In this document: positions 18,256 to 28,157 of the stretch, in pieces | How positions within the stretch are numbered: the first letter of the stretch is position 1 | Layout of the letters: each line of letters begins with the position of its first letter | DNA from: CAVPHV01 sp963821095 | GTDB lineage: Bacteria; Actinomycetota; Acidimicrobiia; Spongiisociales; UBA5794 | Direction of reading: 5' to 3' | DNA: 64,000 nt | Assembly: GCA_963821095.1 (NCBI GenBank) | Contig: CAWGCJ010000022.1 | Span: forward strand, 1 to 64,000 | Translations under genes and position numbers: made by a program | Notes under the pieces: model-generated | Databases searched by the model: none | Told to the model about the DNA's origin: nothing | What the model saw: only the letters and a program-made list of their open reading frames with translations

Positions 18256-19110
18256 GTGACGGCCGAACGCATGCGTACCCGGCTCGTGGTCCCGGTCTCC
18301 TTCCTCGATCGGTTCCGCGGAGCCGATCCGGGATTGATGGCTGCCGCCGTGGCCTTCAACGGGTTCTTCACGCTCATCCCTGCGTCATTTGCGTTGCTGG
18401 CCGCCCTGTCGTTCATCCCCGAGAGCCGGAATACGCGCGATGAGTTGGCCACCACGCTGCGGGCGCTGGCGCCCGATGAGTTTGCCGACTTCGTCCTCGA
18501 CCTGATCGACAACGCCGCCGAGATCATCTCGGGCCAGCAGATCACGATCATCGTCATCAGTCTGCTGGTCGCACTATGGGCAGGGTCTCGTGGCATCTAC
18601 GCACTGCAGAAGGCGCTGGCGCGAATCGAGCGCCAAACGGAGGATCGACCGGCGTGGCGGGTGCGACTGATCGGAATCGGATTGACGGTCGGAGCCGGGG
18701 TTGCGCTGATTCTGGTTTCGGTAGTGATTGCGTTCGGTGAACCAACCGTCGAGTTCCTCGCCGAACACACCGGACTCGAAGTCCTGCGGACGCTGCGGTT
18801 ATCTGTCGGTGTGCCGGCTGCGGCGCTTGCCGTCTACCTGATCCTCTACGCCGTCTACCGGTTTGGACCACCCGAACCGATCTCGGGGGCGGGACTGGCC
18901 GCCCTGCTCTCGACCCTCGCCGCAGGTGTCACCAGTTGGGGGTTCAGCGTCTACCTGGCCCAGTTCGGCGCCAACGTCTTCGGCGTTCTCGGCGCCGTCG
19001 GCCTCGGTCTGCTGTGGTTCTACCTCACGGCATATGTCCTGCTTTTTGTGGCTGCCGCGGTCGGGTTCGGCCGCCGCCGCCGCCAAGATGCCGCCGGATC
19101 GAGCGGGTAA
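18256..19110 (+). CDS. YihY/BrkB family inner-membrane protein
   Basis: A 284-aa polytopic membrane protein from GTG 18256. It carries the family N-terminus AAAVAFNGFFTLIPASFALL near residue 31, the conserved ALWAGSRGIYALQKALARI near 115 and the closing LGLLWFYLTAYVLLFVAA. The protein was once called ribonuclease BN, but the family is now regarded as of unknown membrane function. It is 21 bases upstream of the ABC exporter genes and likely in their operon. Confidence 0.9.
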   Translation: MTAERMRTRLVVPVSFLDRFRGADPGLMAAAVAFNGFFTLIPASFALLAALSFIPESRNTRDELATTLRALAPDEFADFVLDLIDNAAEIISGQQITIIVISLLVALWAGSRGIYALQKALARIERQTEDRPAWRVRLIGIGLTVGAGVALILVSVVIAFGEPTVEFLAEHTGLEVLRTLRLSVGVPAAALAVYLILYAVYRFGPPEPISGAGLAALLSTLAAGVTSWGFSVYLAQFGANVFGVLGAVGLGLLWFYLTAYVLLFVAAAVGFGRRRRQDAAGSSG

Positions 19111-19131
19111 AGGGCGCGATAGCCTGGTGAG

Positions 19132-20913
19132 GTGATTGGGAAGAAGACGGGCCTGCGCAGCCCGGAGATGCATGCCGGCCTCGCCCTCCTTGGCAAGACG
19201 CTGCGGGCCTACCCAAAGGATGCGGCCCGCTCGATCGCCGGCGCCGTGGTCTGGATGGCGATGGTGGTTGCCATCCCATACGTCGTGATGCTCATCGTCG
19301 ACGAAGGGATCACCGCCGGCCGCCTTGACATCGTTGGACCTCTCGCCGTGCTCCTCGTCGTGCTGGGAGCGATCCAGGCAATCGGGATCGGGATCCGCCG
19401 CTACTTCGGATTTCGCTTCTCGTACCGGGCAGAAGCCGATCTGCGCAACCGCATGTTCGGCCACATGCAGCGCCTCGCCTTCGCCTTCCACGACCAAACG
19501 TCAACGGGTCAACTCATGGCCCGCGCCTCATCCGACCTGTCTCAGGTCCGGCTGATCTTCGCGATGCTCCCCATCACGATCGCCAACATCATGATGTTTC
19601 TGGCGGTCATGATGGTCTTGATCGTGATCGATCCGGTCCTCGGGCTGGCGGCGAGCCTGATGATTCCGATCCTCTTGTTCACCGCCAATCGGTATGCGGG
19701 CAAGATCATCGGACTCTCGTTCGAAGTCCAGGAGCGACTCGCTCACCTCAGCCAGGTCGTCGAGGAAGCAGTCGGCGGTATCCAGGTGGTCAAAGCCTAC
19801 GGGCAGGAGGAGCAGGAACAGCGTCGGCTCGAGGATGCGGCCGAGGGCATCTACACCAAGACGCTGGGGATCGCTCGTTGGTCCGCCACCTTCGGGCCCC
19901 TGTTCGAGGTGATTCCCGCCGCGGGTACGGTGCTGATCCTGTGGCTGGGCGGCGTCCGGGTCGTCGACGGAGCCGTCTCACTCGGCGAGTTCATCGCCTT
20001 CACGCAGTACCTCGCCGTGTTGGTGCTGCCCATTCGCATCACGGGATGGTTCTTCGCCAATCTGCCGCGGGGCACCGCCGCAGGATCACGGGTCGAGGAC
20101 TTCCTCAGCGAAGATGTCGCCATCGACGACCCGGTGGATCCGGTGGTGCTAGCGCCAGGCCCCGGCGAGGTTCGCTTCGAGGGCGTCTGCTTTGCCTATC
20201 CGGGCGACGAACCGGTGCTCAACGGGATCGATCTCACGATTCCCGGAGGAAGCTCGGTGGCGCTCGTCGGTGTGACGGGTTCGGGCAAGACCACCCTGGC
20301 TCACCTGATCCCCCGATTTCACGATGTAGGACGTGGGGCGATCACGCTCGACGGTGTCGACATCCGGTCACTGACCCTCGATCAGTTGCGCGAAGAGGTC
20401 GCCGTCGTTTTCCAAGAGACCTTCCTGTTCTCGGCCACGGTGCGCGACAACATTGGAGTGGGCGATCCGAACGCCAACGACGAACAGGTACGCGCCGCTG
20501 CCCGACTCGCCCAGGCCCACGGCTTCATTTGCGAACTGCCCGAGGCCTACGACACCGTTGTCGGTGAGCGAGGTCACAGCCTCTCGGGGGGGCAACGTCA
20601 GCGTGTCGCCCTCGCTCGTGCGGTGGTGCGCGATCCTCGTGTCCTGATCCTCGACGACGCAACGTCATCGGTCGATGCGGTTGTTGAAGCTGAGATCCAG
20701 GCCGCGCTGCGTCACGTGATGGAGGGGAGGACCACGATCATCGTGGCCCACCGCACCTCGACCCTGGCGCTGGCGGACCATGTTGTGTTCCTCGAAGACG
20801 GGGCGATCGCTGCGGTTGGAACCCACGAGGAACTCATGGCCGCGGTCCCCCGATATGGGGCTGTGCTGGCAAGCGCCAGTCCGGCCGGCGGCGGGACAGG
20901 AGCGCCGCTATGA
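19132..20913 (+). CDS. ABC exporter half-transporter, ATPase with non-canonical Walker B
   Basis: A 593-aa protein with an N-terminal six-helix exporter membrane domain (about 40-330) and a C-terminal nucleotide-binding domain. Walker A is GVTGSGKTT, the signature is LSGGQRQRVALARA, and Walker B is RVLILDDATSSVD, where the usual catalytic Glu is Asp. It overlaps the next ABC gene by 4 bases (ATGA). The pair fits a heterodimeric exporter. Its canonical signature would complete the active site with the partner's Walker motifs. The substrate is unknown; multidrug or lipid export is typical for this type. Confidence 0.93.
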   Translation: MIGKKTGLRSPEMHAGLALLGKTLRAYPKDAARSIAGAVVWMAMVVAIPYVVMLIVDEGITAGRLDIVGPLAVLLVVLGAIQAIGIGIRRYFGFRFSYRAEADLRNRMFGHMQRLAFAFHDQTSTGQLMARASSDLSQVRLIFAMLPITIANIMMFLAVMMVLIVIDPVLGLAASLMIPILLFTANRYAGKIIGLSFEVQERLAHLSQVVEEAVGGIQVVKAYGQEEQEQRRLEDAAEGIYTKTLGIARWSATFGPLFEVIPAAGTVLILWLGGVRVVDGAVSLGEFIAFTQYLAVLVLPIRITGWFFANLPRGTAAGSRVEDFLSEDVAIDDPVDPVVLAPGPGEVRFEGVCFAYPGDEPVLNGIDLTIPGGSSVALVGVTGSGKTTLAHLIPRFHDVGRGAITLDGVDIRSLTLDQLREEVAVVFQETFLFSATVRDNIGVGDPNANDEQVRAAARLAQAHGFICELPEAYDTVVGERGHSLSGGQRQRVALARAVVRDPRVLILDDATSSVDAVVEAEIQAALRHVMEGRTTIIVAHRTSTLALADHVVFLEDGAIAAVGTHEELMAAVPRYGAVLASASPAGGGTGAPL

Positions 20914-22685
20914 GATACGCCCAGCACGGTGGTGACTTCAAGATTCGCAAGCCCGGCCCACTCCTGATTCGTGCCGGAAGGCTGGGCCGCCATCTCGCCT
21001 GGCCGGCCATCGGAGCATTGTTCGCCGCCATCGTCGCCACCGCCGCCAGGTTGCTTGGGCCTCTGGCGGTTCGGGCCGGTATTGATGACGGGATCGCCAC
21101 CGGCGACACCGGCATGATCGCCCGCGCTGCCATCGTTCTGATGGGCTTGCTCGTGGTCCAGTACTTCGCGCAGGCGATTGCTCAGTTTGCCGTGGCGTGG
21201 GTGGGGGAGCGCTACCTCAAGAGGTTGCGGGCCGACGTCTTCCACCACATCGCCCACCTCGATATGCCGTTCTACGACAAGGCGAAGACCGGCGTGATCG
21301 TGTCGCGGATGACTTCCGACATCGAGGCCATGACCGAATTCGCCAACGAGGGCGCAGTGATGGCGCTCACCAATCTGCTCACCATCCTGGGTGTCGCCAT
21401 CGCCATGCTTTTCGTCGATCTGCAACTCGCCCTCGTCGTGTTCGGCGTCATCGTTGCGCTGATAATCATCTCGATCATCTTCCAGAAGCAGGCCAGCCGC
21501 GCCTATGCCAACATCCGTGAGCGAGTCGGCGGCGTGCTCACTTCCCTGCAGGAGGGGATCACCGGCGTACGTGTGGTCCAAGCCTTCACCCGACAGACCG
21601 AACAGGCGGGCACCTTCGGCCGGGTCAACGAGCATTACTTCGACGCCAACATGCAGGCGGCTCTGGCCATCTCCTGGTACTTTCCCGTGGTCGCGTTTCT
21701 GCGGGTGGTCGGGTTGGCCCTTGTGCTGTTCGTCGGCGGGCGCAACGTAATCGCCGGCGAGATGACGATCGGTTCGCTGGTGGTGTTCCTGCTCTACCTC
21801 GACTGGTTCTTCCAGCCGATCATCAACCTGGCGAACGTCTACAACTTGATGCAGGCTGCGCTGGCAGCACTCGCCAAGCTGTTTGGCCTGATGGATACCC
21901 CGGCTGTTGTGCAAGAACGCCCCGGCGCCTACGACCTCGTCTTGCCGCCCGAGGGCGGACTCTCGTTTGACGACACTTCGTTCGGCTACGACCCGGAATC
22001 GCCCGTCATCACCGGACTCAACCTCGATATCCCGCCGGGGCAACGGGTGGCCATTGTCGGTGAGACCGGGGCAGGCAAGTCGACGATCGCCAAGCTGCTG
22101 ATGCGCTTCTACGACCCCACGGAGGGTGTGGTTGCCATCGACGGCAAGGACCTGCGCGACCTCACGTTCGAGTCGCGCAGCGCCGCCATCACATTGATCC
22201 CGCAGGACGACTTCCTGTTCAACGGCACCCTGCGTGACAACTTCCGGTACGGCAGGCCGGACGCCACCGATGAGGAGATATGGAACGTCTGCCGGGCGAT
22301 GGGCATCGATGGCTGGGTGCGGCAATTGCCCGAGCAACTCGACACTGAGGTGCGGGAGCGGGGGAGTCGGTTCTCCGCCGGTGAGCGACAACTGGTTGCG
22401 CTGGGCCGGGCATTCCTGGTTGAACCGGCCGTGATCGTGCTTGACGAGGCCACCTCGAACCTCGACCCGGAGACCGAGGTCGAGGTCGAGGGTGCCTTGC
22501 GGGTTTTGTTGGCGGGCCGCACCGCAGTTGTTATCGCCCACCGTCTGCGGAGCGCACAGCGGGCCGATCGCGTTGTCATGATCGATCGGGGCGCCATCAT
22601 CGCCGATGGCTCGCATGACGAGCTGGTGGCAACCAACCCCGCGTACGGGCAACTGGTGGAAGTCTGGGAGCGGGGCGTTGCCTGA
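20910..22685 (+). CDS. ABC exporter half-transporter, ATPase with degenerate signature motif
   Basis: A 591-aa partner of the preceding protein. The membrane domain (about 30-330) is followed by Walker A GETGAGKST, a degenerate signature FSAGERQLVALGRAF instead of LSGGQ, and canonical Walker B VIVLDEATSNLD with the catalytic Glu. Combined with the partner, the composite site built from this Walker A/B and the partner's LSGGQ is canonical. The opposite site combines Asp in place of Glu with FSAGE and should be weak. This asymmetry is known from heterodimeric ABC exporters. Confidence 0.93.
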   Translation: MRYAQHGGDFKIRKPGPLLIRAGRLGRHLAWPAIGALFAAIVATAARLLGPLAVRAGIDDGIATGDTGMIARAAIVLMGLLVVQYFAQAIAQFAVAWVGERYLKRLRADVFHHIAHLDMPFYDKAKTGVIVSRMTSDIEAMTEFANEGAVMALTNLLTILGVAIAMLFVDLQLALVVFGVIVALIIISIIFQKQASRAYANIRERVGGVLTSLQEGITGVRVVQAFTRQTEQAGTFGRVNEHYFDANMQAALAISWYFPVVAFLRVVGLALVLFVGGRNVIAGEMTIGSLVVFLLYLDWFFQPIINLANVYNLMQAALAALAKLFGLMDTPAVVQERPGAYDLVLPPEGGLSFDDTSFGYDPESPVITGLNLDIPPGQRVAIVGETGAGKSTIAKLLMRFYDPTEGVVAIDGKDLRDLTFESRSAAITLIPQDDFLFNGTLRDNFRYGRPDATDEEIWNVCRAMGIDGWVRQLPEQLDTEVRERGSRFSAGERQLVALGRAFLVEPAVIVLDEATSNLDPETEVEVEGALRVLLAGRTAVVIAHRLRSAQRADRVVMIDRGAIIADGSHDELVATNPAYGQLVEVWERGVA

Positions 22686-22741
22686 AAGGCGATGTGTCGC
22701 CTGGTTGGTTACGCTCGATCCGAGATCACGGGAGATGCACG

Positions 22742-23882
22742 TTGTTTGATCAGTTGGTCGAAGATATTTTTGCCGCGTTGTGGGCGCTCAATCCGGCCGC
22801 GGCGGTCTATCTCGGCAAGCATGACTACGACGGAATGGTCCCTGATTGGTCTGCGGACACTGTGGCGGCCCATCTGGCCGACCTGGACAGGTTCTCCGGC
22901 AAACTGCTGGCGATCGGCGACCTGAATGACAACCAAGCGTTCGACCGCGACCTGCTTGTTGCCGAGATCGAGAAGACTCGTTTCGAGTGGTTGGTGTTGC
23001 GCAACGCACAGCGCAATCCAATGGGGTGGGTCTACCTGCTGGACCCGGACCTCTACTTGAAGCGCAACTACGCCCCGGAGGTCGACCGGGCCGCGGTTGT
23101 TGTGCAGTTGCTCGGAGCGGCAGACGCGGTATTGGACTCGGCGCGAGACCGGCTCGATGTGATGCTCGCCCGCACCATCGTTGAGTGGGGCATCACCGCG
23201 GCGCGGGGTCTTGGCCGGATGATCGCCGAGGAGGTCCCCATCGCCTTCGCGGCGCTGGAATCGACCAATGAAGGGCGGGCGCTGCTCGCCGTGTCCCGTC
23301 GAGCGGCGGGGTCGCTTGAGGCATTCGCCGACTGGCTCGAGACCGAGCGACTTCCGCAGGCCGACAACAGCTTTGCCATCGGCGGCGAGAATCGACGAAA
23401 TGCTGGCCATGGCCGAGGCGGATCTCGAGGCGAACCTGGCAGCCTTTGTTGCCGCTGCCGCCGAGTTGGATCCCGAGCGGAGCCCCCGCGACGTCTACGA
23501 GCGGTACGTCGCTTCGGTCCACGCCGAACGCGGTGAACTCGTATCCGAAACCGAGCAGATGCTCGAAGACATCAGGTCGTTCCTGATCGACCACGACGTG
23601 ATCACGGTGCCGAGTGAGGTGCGGGCGCTGGTGGCCGAGACCCCCCGCCACCTGCGGTGGGCGTTTGCCATGATGGACACGCCGGGACCCTACGAGACGA
23701 ATGCCACCGAGGCCTACTACTACGTCACGCCGACCGAGCCCGAGTGGGACGATGCGAAGGCTGAGAAGTGGCTCCAGGCGCTCAACACGTTCGCCCTCGA
23801 AGACATCTCGATTCACGAGGCCCTCCTCCTGTCGCGCGGTGCTCCGCCGGTCGAGATGATGCGCAGGGTGATGCTGCCGTGA
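22742..23882 (+). pseudogene. DUF885 family protein, frameshifted and missing its metal-site segment
   Basis: The protein begins near TTG 22742 (MFDQLVEDIFAALWALNPAA, GGAG upstream). It runs through ARTIVEWGITAARGLGRMI to a frame break at about 23385-23391, then continues RIDEMLAMAEADLEANLAAF and AYYYVTPTEPEWD. DUF885 proteins are 500-600 aa and carry an HEAYPGH zinc-type motif. Here EDISIHEA is followed at once by LLLSRGAPPVEMM and the stop, which resembles the extreme C-terminus of the family. About 150 residues holding the rest of the motif are therefore absent. The stop overlaps the next gene by 4 bases. Confidence 0.7.
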
Positions 23883-24988
23883 CGCTGCCCGACGCCTACG
23901 CCGCCGAGTTCACCGAGGAGTTCGGCTATATGGACTTCGCCTCCGTCGGGCCGCCGTCGATGCGGGTCATCAGCGAAGTCACCGCGATGTACCGCAAGGT
24001 CGCTGAAGGCTCAGGCAAGGTCGCCACCCAAGTGCTTGGTTCGTACGAGGCCGCCTTGGCGACGATGGCGAGGTTTCTCGGCGTTCTGCCCGAGCAGGTG
24101 ACGGTCATCCCGTCGACCTCGGCAGGATTGTTCCAGGCAGCCTTTGGCCTGATTGGCGCAGGCGGCAACGTGGTCGTACCGTCGCACGAATTCCCGGCAA
24201 ACCTGTACCCGTGGCTGCGGGCCGAGGTCGTTGGCGGCCCGCAAGTGCGCAGGGTCGACGTCCCCGACCGTCGGGTGACCGCGGCGGCCCTCTCCGACGC
24301 TGTCGACGACGACACACAAGCCGTGGTCGTCAGCCTGGTCGACTATTGCAGTGGCTATCGAGCCGACCTCGACGAGTTGCGCGAACTTGCCGATGACGCC
24401 CTCCTGGTTGTCGACGCCATCCAAGGTCTCGGTGCGGTGGGACAAGGCCTGGCGCCGGCCGATGTGATGGTTGGGGGCGGCGTCAAGTGGATGCGGGCGG
24501 GGTGGGGAAGCGGCATGCTCGCCGTGTCACCTCGGGCGCTCGAACGCCTCGAGCCAACGCTCACCGGCTGGTTTGGGGTCGAGGGCTTCCTCGACTTGGT
24601 TGTCCCCGTTCCTCACGAACCGCGGGAGGACGCGGAACGAATGCGAGAGGGGTCGCCGAGCATCTACGGTGCCGTCGCCTATGCAGCGGCGATTGATGCC
24701 ATTGAGGTCGCCGGGATCACGGCAATCGAGGCCGTCATCACGACGCTGGTGCTTGCCCTCGAGGAGGCGGTGAGCCGGGTTGGGGCCGAAGTGCTCGCCC
24801 CGTGGCGCTCCGAGGCGGAACGGGCGGGAATTCTGTGCTTCCGAATGCCGGATGAAGACCCCACCGAGACGGCATCGCGTCTAGGCGAGGCCGGCCTCAC
24901 GGTCTCCGAGCGGGAAGGCTGGGTCCGACTCTCACCCCACGCCACCACCGACCCTGCCGTGGTCGAGGTGCTCGAAGGCCTTCTCTAG
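23879..24988 (+). CDS. PLP-dependent aminotransferase class V family protein
   Basis: A 369-aa fold-type I PLP enzyme from GTG 23879 (GTGA overlap with the DUF885 gene). The phosphate/cofactor region includes VTVIPSTSAGLFQA near residue 78, the cofactor Asp lies in LLVVDAIQGLGAVG near 180, and the Schiff-base Lys lies in VGGGVKWMRAGWGSG near 203. It resembles selenocysteine lyase/isopenicillin-N-epimerase-like proteins, but the substrate is not evident. Its stop shares a CTAG with the convergent methyltransferase stop. Confidence 0.88.
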   Translation: MTLPDAYAAEFTEEFGYMDFASVGPPSMRVISEVTAMYRKVAEGSGKVATQVLGSYEAALATMARFLGVLPEQVTVIPSTSAGLFQAAFGLIGAGGNVVVPSHEFPANLYPWLRAEVVGGPQVRRVDVPDRRVTAAALSDAVDDDTQAVVVSLVDYCSGYRADLDELRELADDALLVVDAIQGLGAVGQGLAPADVMVGGGVKWMRAGWGSGMLAVSPRALERLEPTLTGWFGVEGFLDLVVPVPHEPREDAERMREGSPSIYGAVAYAAAIDAIEVAGITAIEAVITTLVLALEEAVSRVGAEVLAPWRSEAERAGILCFRMPDEDPTETASRLGEAGLTVSEREGWVRLSPHATTDPAVVEVLEGLL

Positions 24989-25599
24989 GAGCCGGCTTTT
25001 GGTACTGCGGTGCCCTGAATGAGGCCGCCACGGTCGGATTGCCACAGCGTTGAGATCTCCCAGCCGGCGTCGACGATGATCTGGGCCGTATCTTGGTTGG
25101 GGCGGCAGCCGCCGGCCACCTTCCCCCACAGGCCGGCGATCCTGTCCTCGAAGTGTGCCACCCGTTGCGAATGGGTAGCCCTGACATGCTCGAGGAAGTG
25201 CAGCTCGCCGTCGGGCGTCGCAACCCGCAAGGCTTCGACCAAGGCTTGGTCAGGATCGGGAATGGTGCACAGCGAGAGTCCGACGACGACGGTGGCGAAC
25301 GTGTCGGCGGGAAACGGTAGATCGTGTGCATCGGCGGCGATGAGGTGAACATCCACGATGGCCTCCCGAGCGCGTTTGTTGGCGCGTTGGAGCATGGCCG
25401 GGTCGTGGTCGACGGCGACGACGGTGTCGGCCCGTTCGTAGTGGGGGAGGTTGAGGCCGGTGCCCACGCCGAGTTCGAGCACAGTACCGGCGGCCCGTCG
25501 GCACAGGTGCTTACGCTGGCGGCGGATGCCCATGCGGTCGCTGGGCATCATCACGATGTCGTACATCCGGGCGAAGAGCGGATGGTGCGGGCTACTCAT
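24985..25599 (-). CDS. Class I SAM-dependent methyltransferase
   Basis: A 204-aa Rossmann methyltransferase. SAM motif I is VLELGVGTGLNLPHY near residue 40, the acidic residue after strand 2 is in VVAVDHDPAMLQRA, and motif II/III reads DLPFPADTFATVVVGLSLCT. The end GKVAGGCRPNQDT is typical of UbiE/phospholipid-methyltransferase-like proteins in actinobacteria. The target is not predictable. ATG 25599 was chosen because upstream in-frame sequence is Arg/Ser-rich shadow. Confidence 0.9.
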   Translation of the reverse strand: MSSPHHPLFARMYDIVMMPSDRMGIRRQRKHLCRRAAGTVLELGVGTGLNLPHYERADTVVAVDHDPAMLQRANKRAREAIVDVHLIAADAHDLPFPADTFATVVVGLSLCTIPDPDQALVEALRVATPDGELHFLEHVRATHSQRVAHFEDRIAGLWGKVAGGCRPNQDTAQIIVDAGWEISTLWQSDRGGLIQGTAVPKAGS

Positions 25600-25687
25600 G
25601 GCGGCACCAGCGTAGTGGGCGACGGCGGGCGCCTCCGCAGAACCACGTGAGGCATCGGTGCCCCGGCGCGCCTGATAGCGTTCTGGC

Positions 25688-26918
25688 ATGAGCTTCACCC
25701 TGCGACCGATCAACGCAGAAGAGATCAATCTCTTCCGCAGCCAACTGACCCGCGGCTTTGGCGCAGACCTGAGCGACGAAGACCGCAAGGACACCCAGCG
25801 GTTTCGCGATCTCCTGCCGCTGGACCGAACGGTGGCCGCCTTTGACGGTGACCTCCTCGTCGGCACCCTCGGCGACTTCCCCATGTCGGTGACGTTGCCC
25901 GGCGGACGCGATCTCGCCATGGCCGGCACCACCATGGTCACGGTGCAACCGACTCATCGCCGGCGCGGCATCTTCGCGCGCCATGATGACCGCCCACCTC
26001 GATGTGGCTCGGGAGCGGGGCGAACCTCTGGCCGGGTTATGGGCGTCCGAGAGTTCGATCTACGGCCGTTTTGGTTTTGGGCTCGCGGTAGATCGGGTGT
26101 CGGTCAAGATGCGAGGGCGCGGCCTCGACTTCGGGGCTGAGGGCCGGTTGACCGGTGTGAGGACCGTCGAGAGTGAGGAAGCCGAGTCGATCCTGCCTGC
26201 GGTCTACGAGCGCTGCCGTCCAACTCGGCCGGGGATGCTGGGGCGCGGTGAGAGTTGGTGGAAGTGGAAGTTCTTTCACGACCCCGAGAAGTGGCGCGAG
26301 GGTCAGAGCGCCTACCGGTTTGTGGTCTATGACGGAGGTGACGGCCCCGACGGCTACGTGGTTTACCGGCAGAAGGAGGAGTGGGAGGAGTCCTTCCCGA
26401 ACGGCAAGGTCGCGGTCACCGAACTGATGGCCGTCACCGGCGAGGCCCACGATGCACTGTGGCGTTTCCTCGTCGGCATCGATCTGTTCCCCAATGTCGA
26501 GTACTGGAATCAACCGCTCGATGACGAGTTGCGGTGGCGGGTCACCGAGCCCCGTCAGGTTCGGCGCGAGGTTTTCGACAGTCTGTGGCTTCGGGTGCTC
26601 GACGTGCCGGCGGCCTTGGCCGGCCGTGACTATGCCATCGAGGGAGACCTCCGGATCGGTATCCACGATCCGATGTATCGAGACAATGACGGCACCTACT
26701 TGCTGTCGGCCATGCCCGGCGCCAGCCAGTGCTGGCCGGTTGACGAACCGCCCGACCTCGAACTCGAGATCGACGCCCTCGGTGCGATCCTTCTCGGCGG
26801 GAGACACCTCGGCAGCCTGGCCCGATCGGGGAGGGTGCGCGGCTCAGCCGACACCATCCGCCACGCCGACAGCCTCTTCACCTGGGACCCCGCCCCCTGG
26901 TGCCCTGAGGTCTTCTAG
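25688..26918 (+). pseudogene. Eis-like GNAT N-acetyltransferase with SCP2-type tail, frameshifted
   Basis: The start ATG 25688 gives MSFTLRPINAEEINLFRSQL and the GNAT acetyl-CoA loop VTVQPTHRRRGIF. There the frame shifts (about 25975-25981) and continues MMTAHLDVARERGEPLAGLW, then ASESSIYGRFGFG, the family hallmark. A second GNAT-like domain (KWKFFHDPEKWREG) and a C-terminal SCP2-like domain ending HADSLFTWDPAPWCPEVF complete the Eis architecture, about 409 aa when corrected. Eis proteins acetylate amines such as aminoglycosides or lysine side chains. A single indel separates an otherwise complete gene. Confidence 0.85.
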
Positions 26919-26958
26919 CCGCAGCGGACCCCGGCGCGTACGAATCCGTCACCGCGGC

Positions 26959-27417
26959 TCAACGCAACGTCGGCGCCTCATCGAGCTCGGCCACCTCCAC
27001 CGCAATGTCGGACAGGTCGCGCCCGGTGGTGTCGACGGCCGCTGATTCGGCAACGGCTGCTGCGATCGGGTCGGGGACGCCGCCGTCGCCGACCCAGATC
27101 GCTCGCTGCGGCTCCGCCTCGTTGAGCGCCTCGGCCCACTCGGCGAACACGGCGGCCTCGTCAGAAGCGAAGGACCGTTCCCGATCATCCGTTGCCGCCT
27201 CAGCGATCAGCACGGCGTCGAAGGCGCTGAGGGCTGCGGCGCCGATGTGGGAGCCGTCACTCACATCGCCGAGGGCCACCTTTGTTCCACGCCTCTTGAG
27301 TCGGGCGGCCGCGTCGGGATCGCTGACAAAGACACGCACCTCGCCCCGGCGGGGGAGCAGCGCTTCGACGATGGCGGCTCCAACCGCAGTGTCGGCTCCG
27401 ACGATGATGACAGGCAT
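26959..27417 (-). CDS. NAD(P)-binding Rossmann-fold protein
   Basis: A 152-aa protein starting MPVIIVGADTAVGAAIVEAL, a Rossmann turn of the NmrA/extended-SDR kind, followed by VRVFVSDPDAAARLKRRGTK. The middle FDAVLIAEAATDDRERSF matches a short TrkA-N/NmrA fold with no catalytic domain after it. It could be a sensor or a minimal reductase; no function is assigned. It is divergent from the membrane protein at 27480. Confidence 0.7.
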   Translation of the reverse strand: MPVIIVGADTAVGAAIVEALLPRRGEVRVFVSDPDAAARLKRRGTKVALGDVSDGSHIGAAALSAFDAVLIAEAATDDRERSFASDEAAVFAEWAEALNEAEPQRAIWVGDGGVPDPIAAAVAESAAVDTTGRDLSDIAVEVAELDEAPTLR

Positions 27418-27479
27418 GGTGGGGCCAGTATCGCGGACGCGGCGATGCTGCGAGGGCGGTCGTTGGTAAGGTCGGCGAC

Positions 27480-27947
27480 ATGACGAAGACACGGGCGTTG
27501 ATCGGCGGCGTCGTCGTCATCTTCATGGCCGTTGTGGCCGGCGTCCTGTGGTTGAACTTCACTCGCGTTTGTACGCTCATCGGGTGCGAAAACACCGTTG
27601 GCTATTGGATTCCCGAAGAGGCGTACGAGACTTGGGGGGTCGGGCCGGACGCTCCCCTTGTCGTTGAAACCTGCGTGGATGGGGATTGTCGTACGTTGGA
27701 GGTGACGAGATACGACAAGGGCGGGTGTTGCCGGATTGAAGGGGATCTGTCGGTGGTGGACGACGCATTCAACCCCAACACGGAATACCTGGTGACGTTG
27801 AAGGTCACCGATTCGCAGGGGATGGTGAGATACGCCAGAACCGACTCGGGGGTCAAGCTGGAGAAGACCCAGCCGAACGGACCGTATTGCTCCCCAACCT
27901 GTTTTGGGTGGTACATGGAGCTCAAGCCAGGAGACCTCGGCCTGTGA
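27480..27947 (+). CDS. Membrane-anchored Cys-rich hypothetical protein
   Basis: A 155-aa protein with an N-terminal membrane anchor (ALIGGVVVIFMAVVAGVLWL, residues 6-25) and an exported domain carrying eight Cys: CTLIGC, CVDGDC, GGCC and CSPTC. Disulfides are plausible outside the membrane, and a DsbB/TlpA-like pair is encoded near 57 kb. Beta-rich sequence such as EYLVTLKVTDSQGMVRYA suggests an Ig-like fold. I do not recognise a family. Confidence 0.7.
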   Translation: MTKTRALIGGVVVIFMAVVAGVLWLNFTRVCTLIGCENTVGYWIPEEAYETWGVGPDAPLVVETCVDGDCRTLEVTRYDKGGCCRIEGDLSVVDDAFNPNTEYLVTLKVTDSQGMVRYARTDSGVKLEKTQPNGPYCSPTCFGWYMELKPGDLGL

Positions 27948-27971
27948 GTCCGTTGTCGTCCCGACCTTTGG

Positions 27972-28157
27972 TTACTTCTTGCACCAGAAGGTGTGCCCAC
28001 ACTTCGGGCATTCGAGTTCGACGGCGTCACCGGACCACCACATCCCATCCTTGGTCTCGCCCGTCTCTCGATACTCGGTGACAGGGATGAGTTGTCCGCA
28101 TTGCTGGCACGGACTGGTCGTCGTCCGCCGCCAGAGGTTCCGGAGCCAGTTGAGCAT
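27972..28157 (-). CDS. Small zinc-ribbon protein
   Basis: A 61-aa protein, MLNWLRNLWRRTTTSPCQQC, with two knuckles CQQCG (residue 17) and CPKCG (about residue 51) about 30 residues apart, ending HTFWCKK. The basic amphipathic N-terminus followed by a zinc ribbon suggests nucleic-acid or protein binding. ATG 28157 was chosen because the open frame upstream is not protein-like. It is convergent with the membrane protein at 27480-27947. Confidence 0.65.
   Translation of the reverse strand: MLNWLRNLWRRTTTSPCQQCGQLIPVTEYRETGETKDGMWWSGDAVELECPKCGHTFWCKK

Noticed and set aside
20712..22652. 646-aa minus-strand frame over the second ABC gene
   Set aside because: His/Arg/Gln-rich shadow sequence with no domain pattern; the plus strand encodes complete ABC motifs.
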